A DNA stretch of 64,000 nucleotides from an uncultured Flavobacterium sp. (GCF_951805225.1 NZ_OX638201.1:1364001-1428000); one strand, 5' to 3'; positions 34,707 through 43,663 are shown, counted from the first letter of the stretch. Made by a program: numbers and translations. Notes: generated by a model from the sequence alone, not told the origin.

Positions 34707-34714
34707 TACCTTTG
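34707..34714 (+). promoter_or_regulatory. -7 box of the oxygenase gene
   Basis: TACCTTTG fits TAnnTTTG exactly, 50 bases before the ATG. The upstream -33 region has only a weak match. Confidence 0.45.
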
Positions 34715-34764
34715 TTATTGAAAGGTCTTAATTGACCTTTTATCTTTAAATAAAAATGTAAAGT

Positions 34765-35715
34765 ATGCAAAACATTCCTAGTGTAGACTTACGTGATTTC
34801 CTTTCGGACGACCCGAAACGTAAACAAAAATTTGTAAATGAAATCGGCAGTGCATTTGAAAACATTGGCTTCGTAGCCCTAAAAGGTCACTTTTTAGATG
34901 ATCAATTGGTAGACGAGCTTTATGGCGAAATTAGAAAATTTTTCGCTTTGCCAGTGGAAACTAAGCATAATTATGAAATTCCCGGTATTGGCGGACAACG
35001 AGGTTATGTATCTTTTGGAAAAGAACATGCTAAAGGACGCAAAGAAGGTGATTTGAAAGAATTTTGGCATTTTGGCCAATATGTTGATGCTTCTTCAAAA
35101 TATGCTTCGGAATATCCGGACAATGTTGAAGTTAAAGAATTACCTCGTTTTAATGTTGTAGGTAAAGAAGCGTATCAAATGCTTGAAAAAACAGGTGTTT
35201 ATGTATTAAGAGCTTTGGCTTTGCACTTAGGTTTAGATGAATTTTATTTTGACCAATATGCAAAAGAAGGAAACTCTATTTTGAGACCAATTCATTATCC
35301 ACCAATTACTTCTGAGCCAGAAAACGCAATTCGTGCAGCGGCTCACGGTGATATTAACCTGATTACCTTATTAATGGGTGCTCAAGGAAAAGGATTGCAA
35401 GTTCAAAATCATGATGGCGAATGGATTGATGCAATCGCTGAAGATGATGAATTAGTAATTAATGTTGGAGATATGTTGTCAAGACATACTAATAACATAC
35501 TAAAATCTACGATTCACCAGGTTGTAAATCCGCCTAGAGAATTATGGGGAACTTCTCGTTATTCGGTTCCGTTTTTTATGCATCCGGTAAGCGATATGCG
35601 TCTGGATTGTCTTGAAAACTGTATCGATGCTGAGAATCCTAAGAAATTCGAAGATATTACAGCGGGAGATTATTTATATGAACGTTTAGTAGATTTAGGT
35701 TTAATTAAAAAATAA
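34765..35715 (+). CDS. Isopenicillin N synthase-like Fe(II)/2-oxoglutarate oxygenase
   Basis: The 316-residue cytoplasmic protein has the plant-type DIOX_N region (VDLRDFLSDDPKRKQKFVNE) and the double-stranded beta-helix with the iron triad His194-x-Asp196 (AAHGDINLI) and His251 (STIHQVVNPP). The 2-oxoglutarate-binding R-x-S is Arg265/Ser267 (RYSVPFF). The substrate is unknown; IPNS-like oxygenases of this kind are widespread in Bacteroidota outside antibiotic clusters. It is followed by a perfect hairpin and then a SUI1-like gene. Confidence 0.9.
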   Translation: MQNIPSVDLRDFLSDDPKRKQKFVNEIGSAFENIGFVALKGHFLDDQLVDELYGEIRKFFALPVETKHNYEIPGIGGQRGYVSFGKEHAKGRKEGDLKEFWHFGQYVDASSKYASEYPDNVEVKELPRFNVVGKEAYQMLEKTGVYVLRALALHLGLDEFYFDQYAKEGNSILRPIHYPPITSEPENAIRAAAHGDINLITLLMGAQGKGLQVQNHDGEWIDAIAEDDELVINVGDMLSRHTNNILKSTIHQVVNPPRELWGTSRYSVPFFMHPVSDMRLDCLENCIDAENPKKFEDITAGDYLYERLVDLGLIKK

Positions 35716-35737
35716 ACTTTTAAAGCTTCAATTTTTT

Positions 35738-35777
35738 AAATTCCAAATTCCAATGCTAACTTTGGAATTTGGAATTT
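35738..35777. repeat. AAATTCCAAATTCCAA hairpin
   Basis: The 16-bp arms 35738-35753 and 35762-35777 are perfectly complementary around an eight-base loop and lie between the oxygenase and SUI1 genes. The following AATTTTTAC has only a short T run, so it may be a weak terminator or a dispersed repeat. Confidence 0.7.
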
Positions 35778-35827
35778 AATTTTTACAAACTATATTTATT
35801 GAAATTTATTTTCAGAATAAAAATTCT

Positions 35828-36160
35828 ATGGACTTACAAGATCAATTAAAAAACTTATTTCCGGATCATGTTGAATCAAATGAGCCTGAGGAAATTCAGG
35901 AGCAAGATCATGTGCTTTACATTCAAAAAGAGCCTATGATTTGCAAATTTGAAAAACGAAAAGGAAAAGCCACCACGATTATCGAAGGTTACGAAGGATC
36001 TGATGAAGATTTTAAAGTTCTAGCCAAAGAAATTAAAACCAAATTAAGCGTTGGCGGAACTTTTAAAGATAGTTCAATCATCATTCAAGGCGATTACCGA
36101 GACAAAATAATGGAAATCCTAAAAGCAAAAGGATTTAAAACGAAACGTGTCGGAGGATAG
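35828..36160 (+). CDS. SUI1/YciH-family translation factor-like protein
   Basis: The 110-residue protein consists of an acidic N-terminal part and a SUI1/eIF1 domain (about 38-108), with ICKFEKRKGKATTIIEGYEG, LAKEIKTKLSVGGTFKDSSIIIQGD and the final KAKGFKTKRVGG. Bacterial YciH relatives are proposed to influence start-codon choice or translation under stress; the role here is inferred from the family only. The gene is flanked by dispersed repeats and appears monocistronic. Confidence 0.9.
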   Translation: MDLQDQLKNLFPDHVESNEPEEIQEQDHVLYIQKEPMICKFEKRKGKATTIIEGYEGSDEDFKVLAKEIKTKLSVGGTFKDSSIIIQGDYRDKIMEILKAKGFKTKRVGG

Positions 36161-36178
36161 AAAAAGTTTAAAATTCTT

Positions 36179-36440
36179 TCAGGTTTCAAGTTTGTTGTTG
36201 AGACTTAAAATAATTATAACTATTTAACCGCAAAGTTCGCTAAGAATTATTATTTGGAAGCTTTAATAAATCACAAAGCTGTGGGCATAAAAAAAGACGC
36301 ACTGCTGTGCGCCTCTACGGGAAATTTTAGAACCTCAAAAGAAAAAAAATAAATCAGTGACAATCTGTTCAATCTGTTAAATCTGCGGGCAAAAAAAGAC
36401 GCAAAGTTATACGTCTCCAAAGAAAACCTCAGGACCTTAG
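36179..36440. repeat. Patchwork of repeat fragments in a 309-base gap
   Basis: The gap contains no supported gene. It holds a TTTCAGGTTTCAAGTTTG arm near 36179, an AACCGCAAAGTTCGC arm near 36225-36240, a palindromic AGACGCACTGCTGTGCGCCT copy at 36295-36318 and low-complexity AATCTGTT / AGACGCAAAGT words to about 36440. All have better copies elsewhere in the window. Confidence 0.65.
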
Positions 36441-36469
36441 CAACTCAGTCACTTAGAACCTTTAAAAAA

Positions 36470-37339
36470 ATGATACAAAACTCAGAATTAATACTAAATC
36501 CAGACGGAAGCGTTTACCACTTAAACCTTCGTCCTGAACATATTGCTCACGATATAATTTTTGTTGGAGATCAAAACAGAGTCGAAAAAATCACTCAGTT
36601 TTTTGATTCTATCGAATATTCAACTCAAAAAAGAGAGTTTAAAACGCAAACCGGAATCTATAAAGGAAAAAGAATATCTGTAATGTCAACCGGAATTGGT
36701 CCTGACAATATTGATATTGTTGTGAATGAATTAGATGCTTTGGTAAACATAGATTTAGAAACACGTTTGCCTAAAGAAAATCTGACTTCGCTTAATATTA
36801 TCAGAATTGGAACTTCGGGTTCTTTGCAAACTGATATTCCTGTGGATAGTTTTGTAATGTCTAAATTTGGATTAGGATTAGACAATATGCTTCGCTCCTA
36901 TTTGATCGACGAAGTTTCGAATGCAGCTGTCGAAGATGCATTTATTGCGCACACAAATTGGGATATTAGAAAAGGAAAACCTTATGCAATTGCGTGTTCT
37001 GAAAAACTGGAAAAAATCATTGAATCTGATAAGATTTTCAAAGGAATTACTGCAACTGCCGGAGGATTTTACGGGCCACAAGGACGTGTTTTACGCTTGA
37101 ATATTCAAGATGAAGAATTAAACAATAAAATGGATAATTTTAATTTTGATAACCAAAGAATCACTAATTTAGAAATGGAAACGGCTGCGATTTACGGGCT
37201 TTCTGCACTTTTAGGACATAATGCTTTGTCTTTGAATGCTATTATTGCAAATCGTGCATCAGGAACTTTCAGTGAAGATCCTTATAAAGCTGTTGATGAA
37301 TTGATTACTTATACATTGAACAAACTGGCTCAGCAATAA
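36470..37339 (+). CDS. Nucleoside phosphorylase (uridine phosphorylase-like)
   Basis: The 289-residue protein is a PNP/UDP-family phosphorylase that cleaves a nucleoside with phosphate to free base and ribose-1-phosphate. Visible are the N-terminal AHDIIFVGDQNRVEKI, the VMSTGIGPDNIDIVVNELDAL segment with the phosphate-binding GIG, IRIGTSGSLQTDI, and the base/ribose-binding NLEMETAAIYGLSALLGH. The ribose-contacting Met-Glu pair (EMET) is typical. Specificity (uridine or a purine nucleoside) cannot be fixed by eye. Confidence 0.88.
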   Translation: MIQNSELILNPDGSVYHLNLRPEHIAHDIIFVGDQNRVEKITQFFDSIEYSTQKREFKTQTGIYKGKRISVMSTGIGPDNIDIVVNELDALVNIDLETRLPKENLTSLNIIRIGTSGSLQTDIPVDSFVMSKFGLGLDNMLRSYLIDEVSNAAVEDAFIAHTNWDIRKGKPYAIACSEKLEKIIESDKIFKGITATAGGFYGPQGRVLRLNIQDEELNNKMDNFNFDNQRITNLEMETAAIYGLSALLGHNALSLNAIIANRASGTFSEDPYKAVDELITYTLNKLAQQ

Positions 37340-37390
37340 TTAGATAATTAGTCAATTTGATAATTAGTCAATTTGATAATTAGATAATTT
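37339..37390. repeat. Tandem TAATTAGTCAATTTGA repeats
   Basis: The 16-base word TAATTAGTCAATTTGA occurs twice in tandem, with related TAATTAGATAATT words on both sides. A single similar stretch occurs at 38526-38560. It is simple AT-rich tandem sequence after the phosphorylase stop. Confidence 0.75.
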
Positions 37391-37414
37391 TAATTAGCTA
37401 TTTTAAAATAATTT

Positions 37415-37663
37415 ATGTGGCATTTATTTCAACATGTATTAGAAGCTTTCTTTCTTGGGATTGGAGGTTTGTTTAGATGGAGCATTTTTCAGTTAATTAA
37501 TGTTGCTGTCGAAGAAAAATACGCGAAAGATTTGGAATATTATTTAGATCAAAAAGATCAAACGGTAGATAAAAATGGTTTTACAACAGCCCAGAAAAAT
37601 TTTCTTACCGGACTAATCATCTTTATAAGCTTTATATTTTTAATTAATAGAATAGAAGGTTGA
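37415..37663 (+). CDS. Small membrane protein, function unknown
   Basis: The 82-residue product has a weak hydrophobic N-terminal region (LFQHVLEAFFLGIGGLFRWS) and a clear C-terminal transmembrane helix (NFLTGLIIFISFIFLINRI) around a charged middle (EEKYAKDLEYYLDQKDQTVDK). It is not recognised. The reading frame is well bounded and a DinB-like gene follows by 26 bases, so it is likely a real gene in a run of small genes. Confidence 0.65.
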   Translation: MWHLFQHVLEAFFLGIGGLFRWSIFQLINVAVEEKYAKDLEYYLDQKDQTVDKNGFTTAQKNFLTGLIIFISFIFLINRIEG

Positions 37664-37689
37664 TCTGAAATCAATAAAAATAACCATTC

Positions 37690-38130
37690 ATGCAAGAAGC
37701 TATTCTTAAATTTGAAAGATTATTGTTGGAAAATGTTTCTTATTTTCCAACAATAAATCAAAATACTTTAGAAGAAAGAAAACCAGGAAAATGGTCTAAA
37801 AAAGAGGTTTTAGGACATTTGGTTGATTCTGCAATTCATAATCTGGTTCGTTTTACAGAAATAAATTATGTAGAAAAACCTTATCAACACAGGCCATATA
37901 GTCAAATAGATTTGGTAAATTTAAACCAATATCAAACAATGGATATTGACGAGTTGACACAGTTGTGGTTTGTTCTTAATAAACAGATTGTCAGACTTAT
38001 GAAATCTGTTGATGAGAAAGCTTTAGATTATGAAATTGTGCTAAGTGACGGTTCTGTAATTGATTTAAAGTTTTTGATGACAGATTATGTTGAACATTTA
38101 GAACATCATATAAACCAGATAAAAGCTTAA
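37690..38130 (+). CDS. DinB-family protein
   Basis: The 146-residue protein is a four-helix DinB/YfiT-type domain. The metal-ligand histidines are visible in KEVLGHLVDSAIHNLVRF (first His) and DYVEHLEHHINQIK (C-terminal pair). In related proteins the site binds a divalent metal and may transfer small thiols such as bacillithiol; no partner is evident here. It ends four bases before the VOC protein gene, so the two are probably one transcript. Confidence 0.88.
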   Translation: MQEAILKFERLLLENVSYFPTINQNTLEERKPGKWSKKEVLGHLVDSAIHNLVRFTEINYVEKPYQHRPYSQIDLVNLNQYQTMDIDELTQLWFVLNKQIVRLMKSVDEKALDYEIVLSDGSVIDLKFLMTDYVEHLEHHINQIKA

Positions 38131-38134
38131 GATT

Positions 38135-38527
38135 ATGTTTTTGAGAGTTGCCCGACATACTGATGATTTAGAAAGAATTGTAAACTTTTATGTTGATATT
38201 CTAGGTTTTGAACTATTAGGAGACTTTCAGAATCATAATAATTATGACGGTATTTTTGTTGGGAAATCCGGTTTAGACTGGCATTTTGAATTTACAAAAT
38301 CACACGAAAAAGCCAATCATACTTTTGATCAGGACGATGTTATTGTACTTTATCCAAAATCAATTATAGATTATGATGTATTGGTTAGTAATCTGTTACA
38401 TAACAACATTTCAATAGTAACTGCAAGTAATCCGTTCTGGAATGAAAACGGAAAAATGTTTCTCGATCCAGATGGTTATCGCATTGTTATATCACCGTTG
38501 AAAGCAATAATAAATGAAATTAACTAA
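38135..38527 (+). CDS. VOC-superfamily (glyoxalase-like) protein
   Basis: The 130-residue protein has the VOC pattern: FLRVARHTDDLERIVNFYVDILGFELLG at the start and GKMFLDPDGYRIVIS at the end. The candidate metal ligands are His9, a central WHFEF, and the C-terminal region with D-P-D-G. It resembles the YycE group. Substrate unknown. It begins four bases after the DinB stop. Confidence 0.87.
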   Translation: MFLRVARHTDDLERIVNFYVDILGFELLGDFQNHNNYDGIFVGKSGLDWHFEFTKSHEKANHTFDQDDVIVLYPKSIIDYDVLVSNLLHNNISIVTASNPFWNENGKMFLDPDGYRIVISPLKAIINEIN

Positions 38528-38560
38528 TTAGATAATTAGTCAATTTGAGAATTAGATAAT
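38526..38560. repeat. Single AATTAGTCAATTTGA repeat stretch
   Basis: This repeats the words of the tandem array at 37339-37390 in the gap after the VOC gene. Confidence 0.6.
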
Positions 38561-38601
38561 GATTCTAATTCTTAAGCTTAAAAAATATTACAAAAAATAT
38601 A

Positions 38602-39075
38602 ATGGCAGAAACACACAAAAAAATCTTATTTAAATATTACAGTACTTATCTGGAAGAAATAGTTTCAGAAACCATGTGGGCTGAAATTATAGATTTAGAA
38701 AAAGGATATTTTAAATTGGATAATATTCCGTTTTTTGGACCTTTGATTGCAACGGATGATATTTTTCGTGCAGAATATGATGAGACCGAAAAATATTTTA
38801 TTCACAGAGAAACACTTGAAAGCTCAGGAAATTCAATTGTTCAGATTTTAATTTTAGAAGAAGGTTTTGATAAAGAAATAATCAGAGAAAAATTAAAGTC
38901 AATTAATTGCATATCAGAAAGCCTGAACGATACTTTTCTTGCTGCCGAAATTGTAAAAGAAGTAGATTATTCGATCGTAAAAAGCATTTTGGACGAGTAT
39001 GAATCAAATTCAATAATAGAATTTGCAGAACCTTGTCTTTCTGAAAAACACCGTGCCGATTTATTAAAAAACTAA
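38602..39075 (+). CDS. DUF4265-like protein
   Basis: The 157-residue cytoplasmic protein starts AETHKKILFKYYSTYLEEIVSETMWAEI and includes YFKLDNIPFFGPLIATDDIFRAEYDE, matching my memory of the DUF4265 family, which has no known function. There is no signal peptide or catalytic motif. It is followed after 64 bases by the substrate-binding-like gene. Confidence 0.75.
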   Translation: MAETHKKILFKYYSTYLEEIVSETMWAEIIDLEKGYFKLDNIPFFGPLIATDDIFRAEYDETEKYFIHRETLESSGNSIVQILILEEGFDKEIIREKLKSINCISESLNDTFLAAEIVKEVDYSIVKSILDEYESNSIIEFAEPCLSEKHRADLLKN

Positions 39076-39139
39076 ACCCAAATAAAACACAAACAAACTT
39101 ATAATACGCATACCAAACTTAACTTAAACTTAAACTATA

Positions 39140-39991
39140 ATGAAAACTGTAAAAATTGTAGGTGTTCCCGAACACTTCAATTTGCCATGGCATCTATGCA
39201 TCGAAAATGGCGAATTTGAAGCTGAAAACATTGATTTGCAATGGAAAAATATTCCTGAAGGTACTGGTAAAATGTGTCAGATGCTGCGTGATGGAGAAGC
39301 TGATATAGCGGTTATTCTAACGGAAGGAATTGTTAAAGATATTGTTGCCGGAAATCCAAGTAAAATTGTTCAAATTTATGTGCAATCGCCTTTAATTTGG
39401 GGGATTCACGTTGCCGAAAAATCAGATTTTCATACTATAAATGATCTTAAAGACAAAAAAGTTGCGATTTCAAGATTAGGTTCAGGCTCTCAGTTAATGG
39501 CGTATGTAAATGCACATGAACAAGGCTGGGAAACTGATAATTTACAGTTTGAAATCATTAATACTATCGATGGCGCGGTTGAAGCGTTAACAAACGGAAC
39601 TGCTGATTATTTTATGTGGGAACGTTTTATGACGAAACCTCTTGTTGATAAAGGTGTTTTTAGAAGAATTGGCGACTGCCCTACTCCATGGCCTTCATTT
39701 GTGATTACCGTTCGCGATGAATTCTTGAAAAAGAATCCAAAAACTGTTGAGAAAATTCTTGAAATTATAAATAATACTACCCACGATTTTACTCAGATTC
39801 CTGGTATTGATAAAACTTTATCAGAGCTTTTTAATCAAAAACTAGAAGACATTCAAGAATGGTTAAAGCTTACACAATGGTCTCAGAAACATTTGAGCGA
39901 AAAAGCATTTATTAAAATCCAAAATCAATTATTTGACCTAGGTATTATTGATAAAAAAAGTACTTTTGTTGAAACGGTAAAAGCACTGTAA
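39140..39991 (+). CDS. Periplasmic-binding-protein-fold protein without a signal peptide
   Basis: The 283-residue protein has the type 2 substrate-binding fold of ABC-transporter binding proteins of the NMT1/SsuA/THI5-like kind (ENGEFEAENIDLQWKNIPEGTGKMCQMLRDGEADIAVI, then INDLKDKKVAISRLGSGSQL). Unusually, the start MKTVKIVGVPEHFNLP enters the first beta strand directly; no signal peptide or lipoprotein Cys is present, and no ABC permease or ATPase gene is adjacent. It may be a cytoplasmic ligand-binding or enzymatic member of the family. Confidence 0.85.
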   Translation: MKTVKIVGVPEHFNLPWHLCIENGEFEAENIDLQWKNIPEGTGKMCQMLRDGEADIAVILTEGIVKDIVAGNPSKIVQIYVQSPLIWGIHVAEKSDFHTINDLKDKKVAISRLGSGSQLMAYVNAHEQGWETDNLQFEIINTIDGAVEALTNGTADYFMWERFMTKPLVDKGVFRRIGDCPTPWPSFVITVRDEFLKKNPKTVEKILEIINNTTHDFTQIPGIDKTLSELFNQKLEDIQEWLKLTQWSQKHLSEKAFIKIQNQLFDLGIIDKKSTFVETVKAL

Positions 39992-40011
39992 AAAAACTGC
40001 TTTTGATTCTT

Positions 40012-40944
40012 ATGATAAAATTCCCTAAAATTGACTTTCCGCAATTAAAATCCAAGTTACAGGTGAAATCACCTTGGGATAGGGTTATTATTATGATATT
40101 GAGTCTTTTGATCACAATCCCAATTTTTATCATTTTACACCAGAATTTAATTGATTTAAATTGGGCTTTTAACTTAGATCGTGTATTCATTTTTATATTT
40201 GTTTTTGCTGCAGTTTTCTTTCTTTTAATGCTGTTGCGAACGATTATAATATTGTGTATCGCCGTTTATTTGTTGATTTTAGTTTATGGAACCGTTATCG
40301 GGAATTATGGATTCAGTGAGATTTCCGAAGATTATAATTCGATGATTTATACAATGTCAGACAATCCTTTTCCGCAGGATATTATTGTGGCAAAGTTGCT
40401 TCCGTTTCCAAATAAATCAAAAATCATAAACGCCATAGAATATCAGAATCCAAAGGTTCGGAATTTTGCTATTATGGCAACTACAAAGCATTTTAAAGGC
40501 ATAAAAGGATATTCTGACTACAGAACCATTATTCAGTGTTTTGCGGTCTTTAAAGAGATTAATAGCCGTTGGAATTATGTCAACGACCCAAAAGAAGGCG
40601 ATTATATTGCAACAGCAAGCGAATCATTAGAATATTTCTCCGGAGATTGTGACGATCATTCTATTTTAATGGCTGCTGCAGTACGTTCTATTGGCGGAAC
40701 TCCAAGATTAATTCATACCAAAGGGCATATTTATCCAGAAATATTAATTGGCTCTTTAATCGATTTAGAGAAAGTCAACTATTTGATTAAAAACGTGCTT
40801 TTTGTTAAAGAAAGTTACGGTAAAAAAATACATTATCACGTTGATGATCGCGGTCAGGTTTGGATGAATCTTGATTATACAGCGACATATCCCGGAGGAC
40901 CATTTTTGTACGAAGAAATTTTGGGAGCTCTTACTTTAAATTAA
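40012..40944 (+). CDS. Transglutaminase-like cysteine protease domain membrane protein
   Basis: The 310-residue product (ATG at 40012; a TTG three codons upstream is less likely) has two N-terminal transmembrane helices (about 20-40 and 53-95) followed by a transglutaminase-like domain. The triad region is visible as YFSGDCDDHSILMAAAVRSIGG (Cys and Asp/His area), then HTKGHIYPEI (His) and DDRGQVWMNLDYTA (Asp). It begins 20 bases after the binding-protein gene. Protease or peptide-crosslinking activity at the envelope is inferred. Confidence 0.83.
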   Translation: MIKFPKIDFPQLKSKLQVKSPWDRVIIMILSLLITIPIFIILHQNLIDLNWAFNLDRVFIFIFVFAAVFFLLMLLRTIIILCIAVYLLILVYGTVIGNYGFSEISEDYNSMIYTMSDNPFPQDIIVAKLLPFPNKSKIINAIEYQNPKVRNFAIMATTKHFKGIKGYSDYRTIIQCFAVFKEINSRWNYVNDPKEGDYIATASESLEYFSGDCDDHSILMAAAVRSIGGTPRLIHTKGHIYPEILIGSLIDLEKVNYLIKNVLFVKESYGKKIHYHVDDRGQVWMNLDYTATYPGGPFLYEEILGALTLN

Positions 40945-40985
40945 GGTGCAAAGGTTCTGAGAAACAAAGGGACAAAGGTTTTTCT

Positions 40986-41087
40986 GTAGAGGCGCACAGT
41001 AGTGCGTCTAATCTGTCTGTTCTATTTTCCAATGTATTTTTTTCGTGCGTTCAATCTTTGCGTAGACGCACTGCTGTGCGCCTCTAC
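40986..41087. repeat. GTAGAGGCGCACAG inverted repeat
   Basis: The 25-base arms at 40986-41010 and 41063-41087 (GTAGAGGCGCACAG...GTGCGTCTA and its complement) match with one mismatch. A single copy is at 36295-36318. The rest of the 324-base gap between the transglutaminase and lipoprotein genes shows no gene. Confidence 0.85.
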
Positions 41088-41268
41088 GTTTATTGGTGGC
41101 TATAAATAGAATTACGCTAATGTTCTCTTTTCTATATGTTTATAAAAAACGTCATTTTGATTTAAAATTCCATATTCAATCCTGGTTTCTTTATAAATAT
41201 TTGATTTTTAGATTTTTAATTAGAAAAAATTTTGTAATTTTCTGTAGTTTAACTTTAATCACAAAATC

Positions 41269-41637
41269 ATGAAAAAATCTAAATTATTTATCTTCGGAAT
41301 TGCAATGGTGGCAGTATTAATGATTTCATGTCATAAGAGTAGAAATGAATTGGTGAACTCTTGGAAAGTTACCGCTGTTGAACCTAAATTGCCTCTCTCT
41401 GATTCATTAAAAAATGTAATTCTAACTCAGGGAACATTAACCTTCACAAAAGACGGGCATGTAACTGGATATTTGCAGAGCGAAATCAATAATGGTACTT
41501 ATGCTTTGACAAAAGGAGGAAAAAGTTTAGTAATTAAAGATGAAACAGGAACTCCATATCCTTGTGAAAGTACAATAACAGATGAAACACTGGTATTGGA
41601 CAGTAAAGAAATGAAGCTCACGCTTAGCAAAATATAA
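41269..41637 (+). CDS. Small lipocalin-like lipoprotein
   Basis: The 122-residue product has a lipoprotein signal (MKKSKLFIFGIAMVAVLMIS, Cys21). The mature part begins with the short motif NELVNSWKVTAVEP and continues with beta-strand pairs (GTLTFTKDGHVTGYLQSE, GTYALTKGGKSLVIKD), matching the Bacteroidota lipocalin-like domain. Such proteins are surface or periplasmic lipoproteins of unknown ligand. A perfect terminator follows. Confidence 0.82.
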   Translation: MKKSKLFIFGIAMVAVLMISCHKSRNELVNSWKVTAVEPKLPLSDSLKNVILTQGTLTFTKDGHVTGYLQSEINNGTYALTKGGKSLVIKDETGTPYPCESTITDETLVLDSKEMKLTLSKI

Positions 41638-41680
41638 CCATAAAAGTTCATTATTTATGAACTCAAAATATTTAACCAAC

Positions 41681-41716
41681 AAACCATATTGTACCCAAAA
41701 GCAATATGGTTTTTTG
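41681..41716 (+). terminator. Terminator of the lipocalin-like gene
   Basis: AAACCATATTG (41681-41691) and CAATATGGTTT (41702-41712) form a perfect stem followed by a T run. Confidence 0.88.
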
Positions 41717-41734
41717 TTTTATATATAAAAAGAG

Positions 41735-41855
41735 TTTGCCACGAATTAATTTTTTGACAATAAATATTTAAAAAAGATCTGTTTAAATCTGCCTAAATCT
41801 GTGGCTAATTTTTTAAGCAGTTTAAAAATAAAAATTCGAGAAAATTCGTGGCAAA
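41735..41855. repeat. TTTGCCACGAATT inverted repeat
   Basis: TTTGCCACGAATT (41735-41747) and AATTCGTGGCAAA (41843-41855) are perfect complements enclosing TAAATCTGCCTAAATCTGTG-like sequence. This accounts for much of the 382-base gap before the ABC-F gene. Confidence 0.75.
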
Positions 41856-41873
41856 AAAAACTTTTTATCACTC

Positions 41874-41905
41874 TTTGCAAGCTTTCGCATAAAATTATAT
41901 CTTTG
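41874..41905 (+). promoter_or_regulatory. Promoter of the ABC-F gene
   Basis: TTTG (41874-41877) and TATCTTTG (41898-41905) fit the -33/-7 consensus with a 20-base spacer. The predicted start near 41912 gives a leader of about 108 bases that contains a start-stop ATGTGA and a CCGCA/TGTGG hairpin, unusually long for this genome. Confidence 0.65.
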
Positions 41906-42019
41906 CAAAGCTTATAACTAAAGCATTAATTTATGTGAAAAATAATTTCTTTCAGGCAATTTAGAGAGTAAACCGCAATTTGTGGTGGCTCAATTTATTC
42001 ATCTTTAGAGAAAGAAATT

Positions 42020-43606
42020 ATGCTTATTCTACAAAACATTTCATATAAACACAATAACAAGGAATTGTTATTTGACAACATCAGTTTTACTGTAAACAAT
42101 CACGAAAAAATTGCATTAATTGGTAATAACGGTTCGGGGAAATCGACTTTGCTAAGGATTATTGCAGGCGAATCAGAACCTTTAAACGGAGAGTTGAGAT
42201 TGAGTTCTGAACCTTATAATATTCCGCAGATTTTTGGGCAATATAACGAACTTACAATTGCCGAAGCATTGCGTATTGCCGATAAACTTAAAGCATTTAA
42301 AGAGATAATCGACGGCAATGTTACCGAAGAAAATCTAAACATTCTAAACGATGACTGGACAATTGAAGAGCGTTGTAATAATGCTTTAAAATATTGGAAT
42401 CTAGAATATTTAGATCTAATGGCAAAAATGAATACTTTAAGTGGCGGACAAAAGACAAAAATCTTTCTTGCCGGTATTTTAATTCATCAGCCAGAGCTGG
42501 TTTTAATGGATGAACCCAGCAATCATCTCGATACTGCTGCAAGAGAATTATTGTATGATTTTATAGAATCTACATCGAGTACTTTATTAATTGTGAGTCA
42601 CGACAGAAGTTTGCTAAACAAACTCAATACAACTTATGAATTAAGCAAACATGGCGTTGCTGTTTATGGCGGGAATTATGATTTTTATGCTGAGCAAAAG
42701 CAAATCGAAATAAATGCTCTAAATCAGGATTTGCATTCTAAAGAAAAAGCACTGCGAAAAGCCCGCGAAAAAGAAAGGGAAACATCAGAAAGGCAGCAAA
42801 AACTAGACGCTCGAGGTAAAAAGAAACAAGAGAAATCCGGGGTTGCAAGAATCATGATGAATACGCTGCGCAATAATGCCGAAAATAGCAGTTCGAAACT
42901 AAAAGGAGTTCATGCAGAAAAAATCGATGGTATTTCACAGGAATTACGAGAGTTGCGCTCTTCGATACCAGATGTTGATCAAATGAAAATAGGTTTTGAT
43001 AATTCAGCCTTACACAAAGGAAAAGTACTTTTTAAGGCTGATGATATTAATTTTAGATATAAAGAACAACTTCTTTGGAAAGAAAATCTAAATATCGAAA
43101 TCATAAGCGGAAATAGAATTGCGTTGAAAGGTGCGAATGGTTCTGGCAAAACGACTTTGATAAAAATAATATTGGGAGTACTCGATCCGCAAATAGGAAC
43201 AGTTTTCAGAGCCGAAAACAAATCAATTTATATCGATCAGGATTATTCTTTAATTCAAAATCAGTTTAAAGTTTATGACCAGGCGCAATATTTCAACACA
43301 TCCGGATTGGAAGAACATGAAATCAAAATGCGTCTTAATCGCTTCTTGTTTTCCAGAGAAGATTGGGATAAACCTTGTTTCGCTTTAAGCGGAGGAGAAA
43401 AAATGCGATTAATGCTTTGTTGTCTTACCATAAACAAACAATCTCCAGATCTTATTATTTTAGACGAACCAACAAACAATTTGGATATTCAGAATATTGA
43501 AATCCTGACCAAAGCAATTAATGAATATCAAGGTTCGCTAATTGTGGTTTCGCACGATTCCCATTTTTTGGAACAAATTAATATTGAGAATTTTATAGCA
43601 TTATAA
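42020..43606 (+). CDS. ABC-F family ATPase
   Basis: The 528-residue soluble protein has two ABC nucleotide-binding domains without membrane helices: NBD1 with GNNGSGKST, LSGGQKTKIFLAGIL and LMDEPSNHLD, and NBD2 with GANGSGKTT, LSGGEKMRLMLCC and ILDEPTNNLD, joined by a charged linker (about 220-300; KEKALRKAREKERETSERQQK). ABC-F proteins act at the ribosomal E-site; some give antibiotic resistance and others tune translation. The short linker and lack of a C-terminal extension do not let me place it in one subgroup. Promoter and long leader are visible upstream. Confidence 0.92.
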   Translation: MLILQNISYKHNNKELLFDNISFTVNNHEKIALIGNNGSGKSTLLRIIAGESEPLNGELRLSSEPYNIPQIFGQYNELTIAEALRIADKLKAFKEIIDGNVTEENLNILNDDWTIEERCNNALKYWNLEYLDLMAKMNTLSGGQKTKIFLAGILIHQPELVLMDEPSNHLDTAARELLYDFIESTSSTLLIVSHDRSLLNKLNTTYELSKHGVAVYGGNYDFYAEQKQIEINALNQDLHSKEKALRKAREKERETSERQQKLDARGKKKQEKSGVARIMMNTLRNNAENSSSKLKGVHAEKIDGISQELRELRSSIPDVDQMKIGFDNSALHKGKVLFKADDINFRYKEQLLWKENLNIEIISGNRIALKGANGSGKTTLIKIILGVLDPQIGTVFRAENKSIYIDQDYSLIQNQFKVYDQAQYFNTSGLEEHEIKMRLNRFLFSREDWDKPCFALSGGEKMRLMLCCLTINKQSPDLIILDEPTNNLDIQNIEILTKAINEYQGSLIVVSHDSHFLEQINIENFIAL

Positions 43607-43663
43607 ATTAACGTAATAGATATTCTGTCATAAATGAAACAGAAAATTTAAACTTTAGAATAA

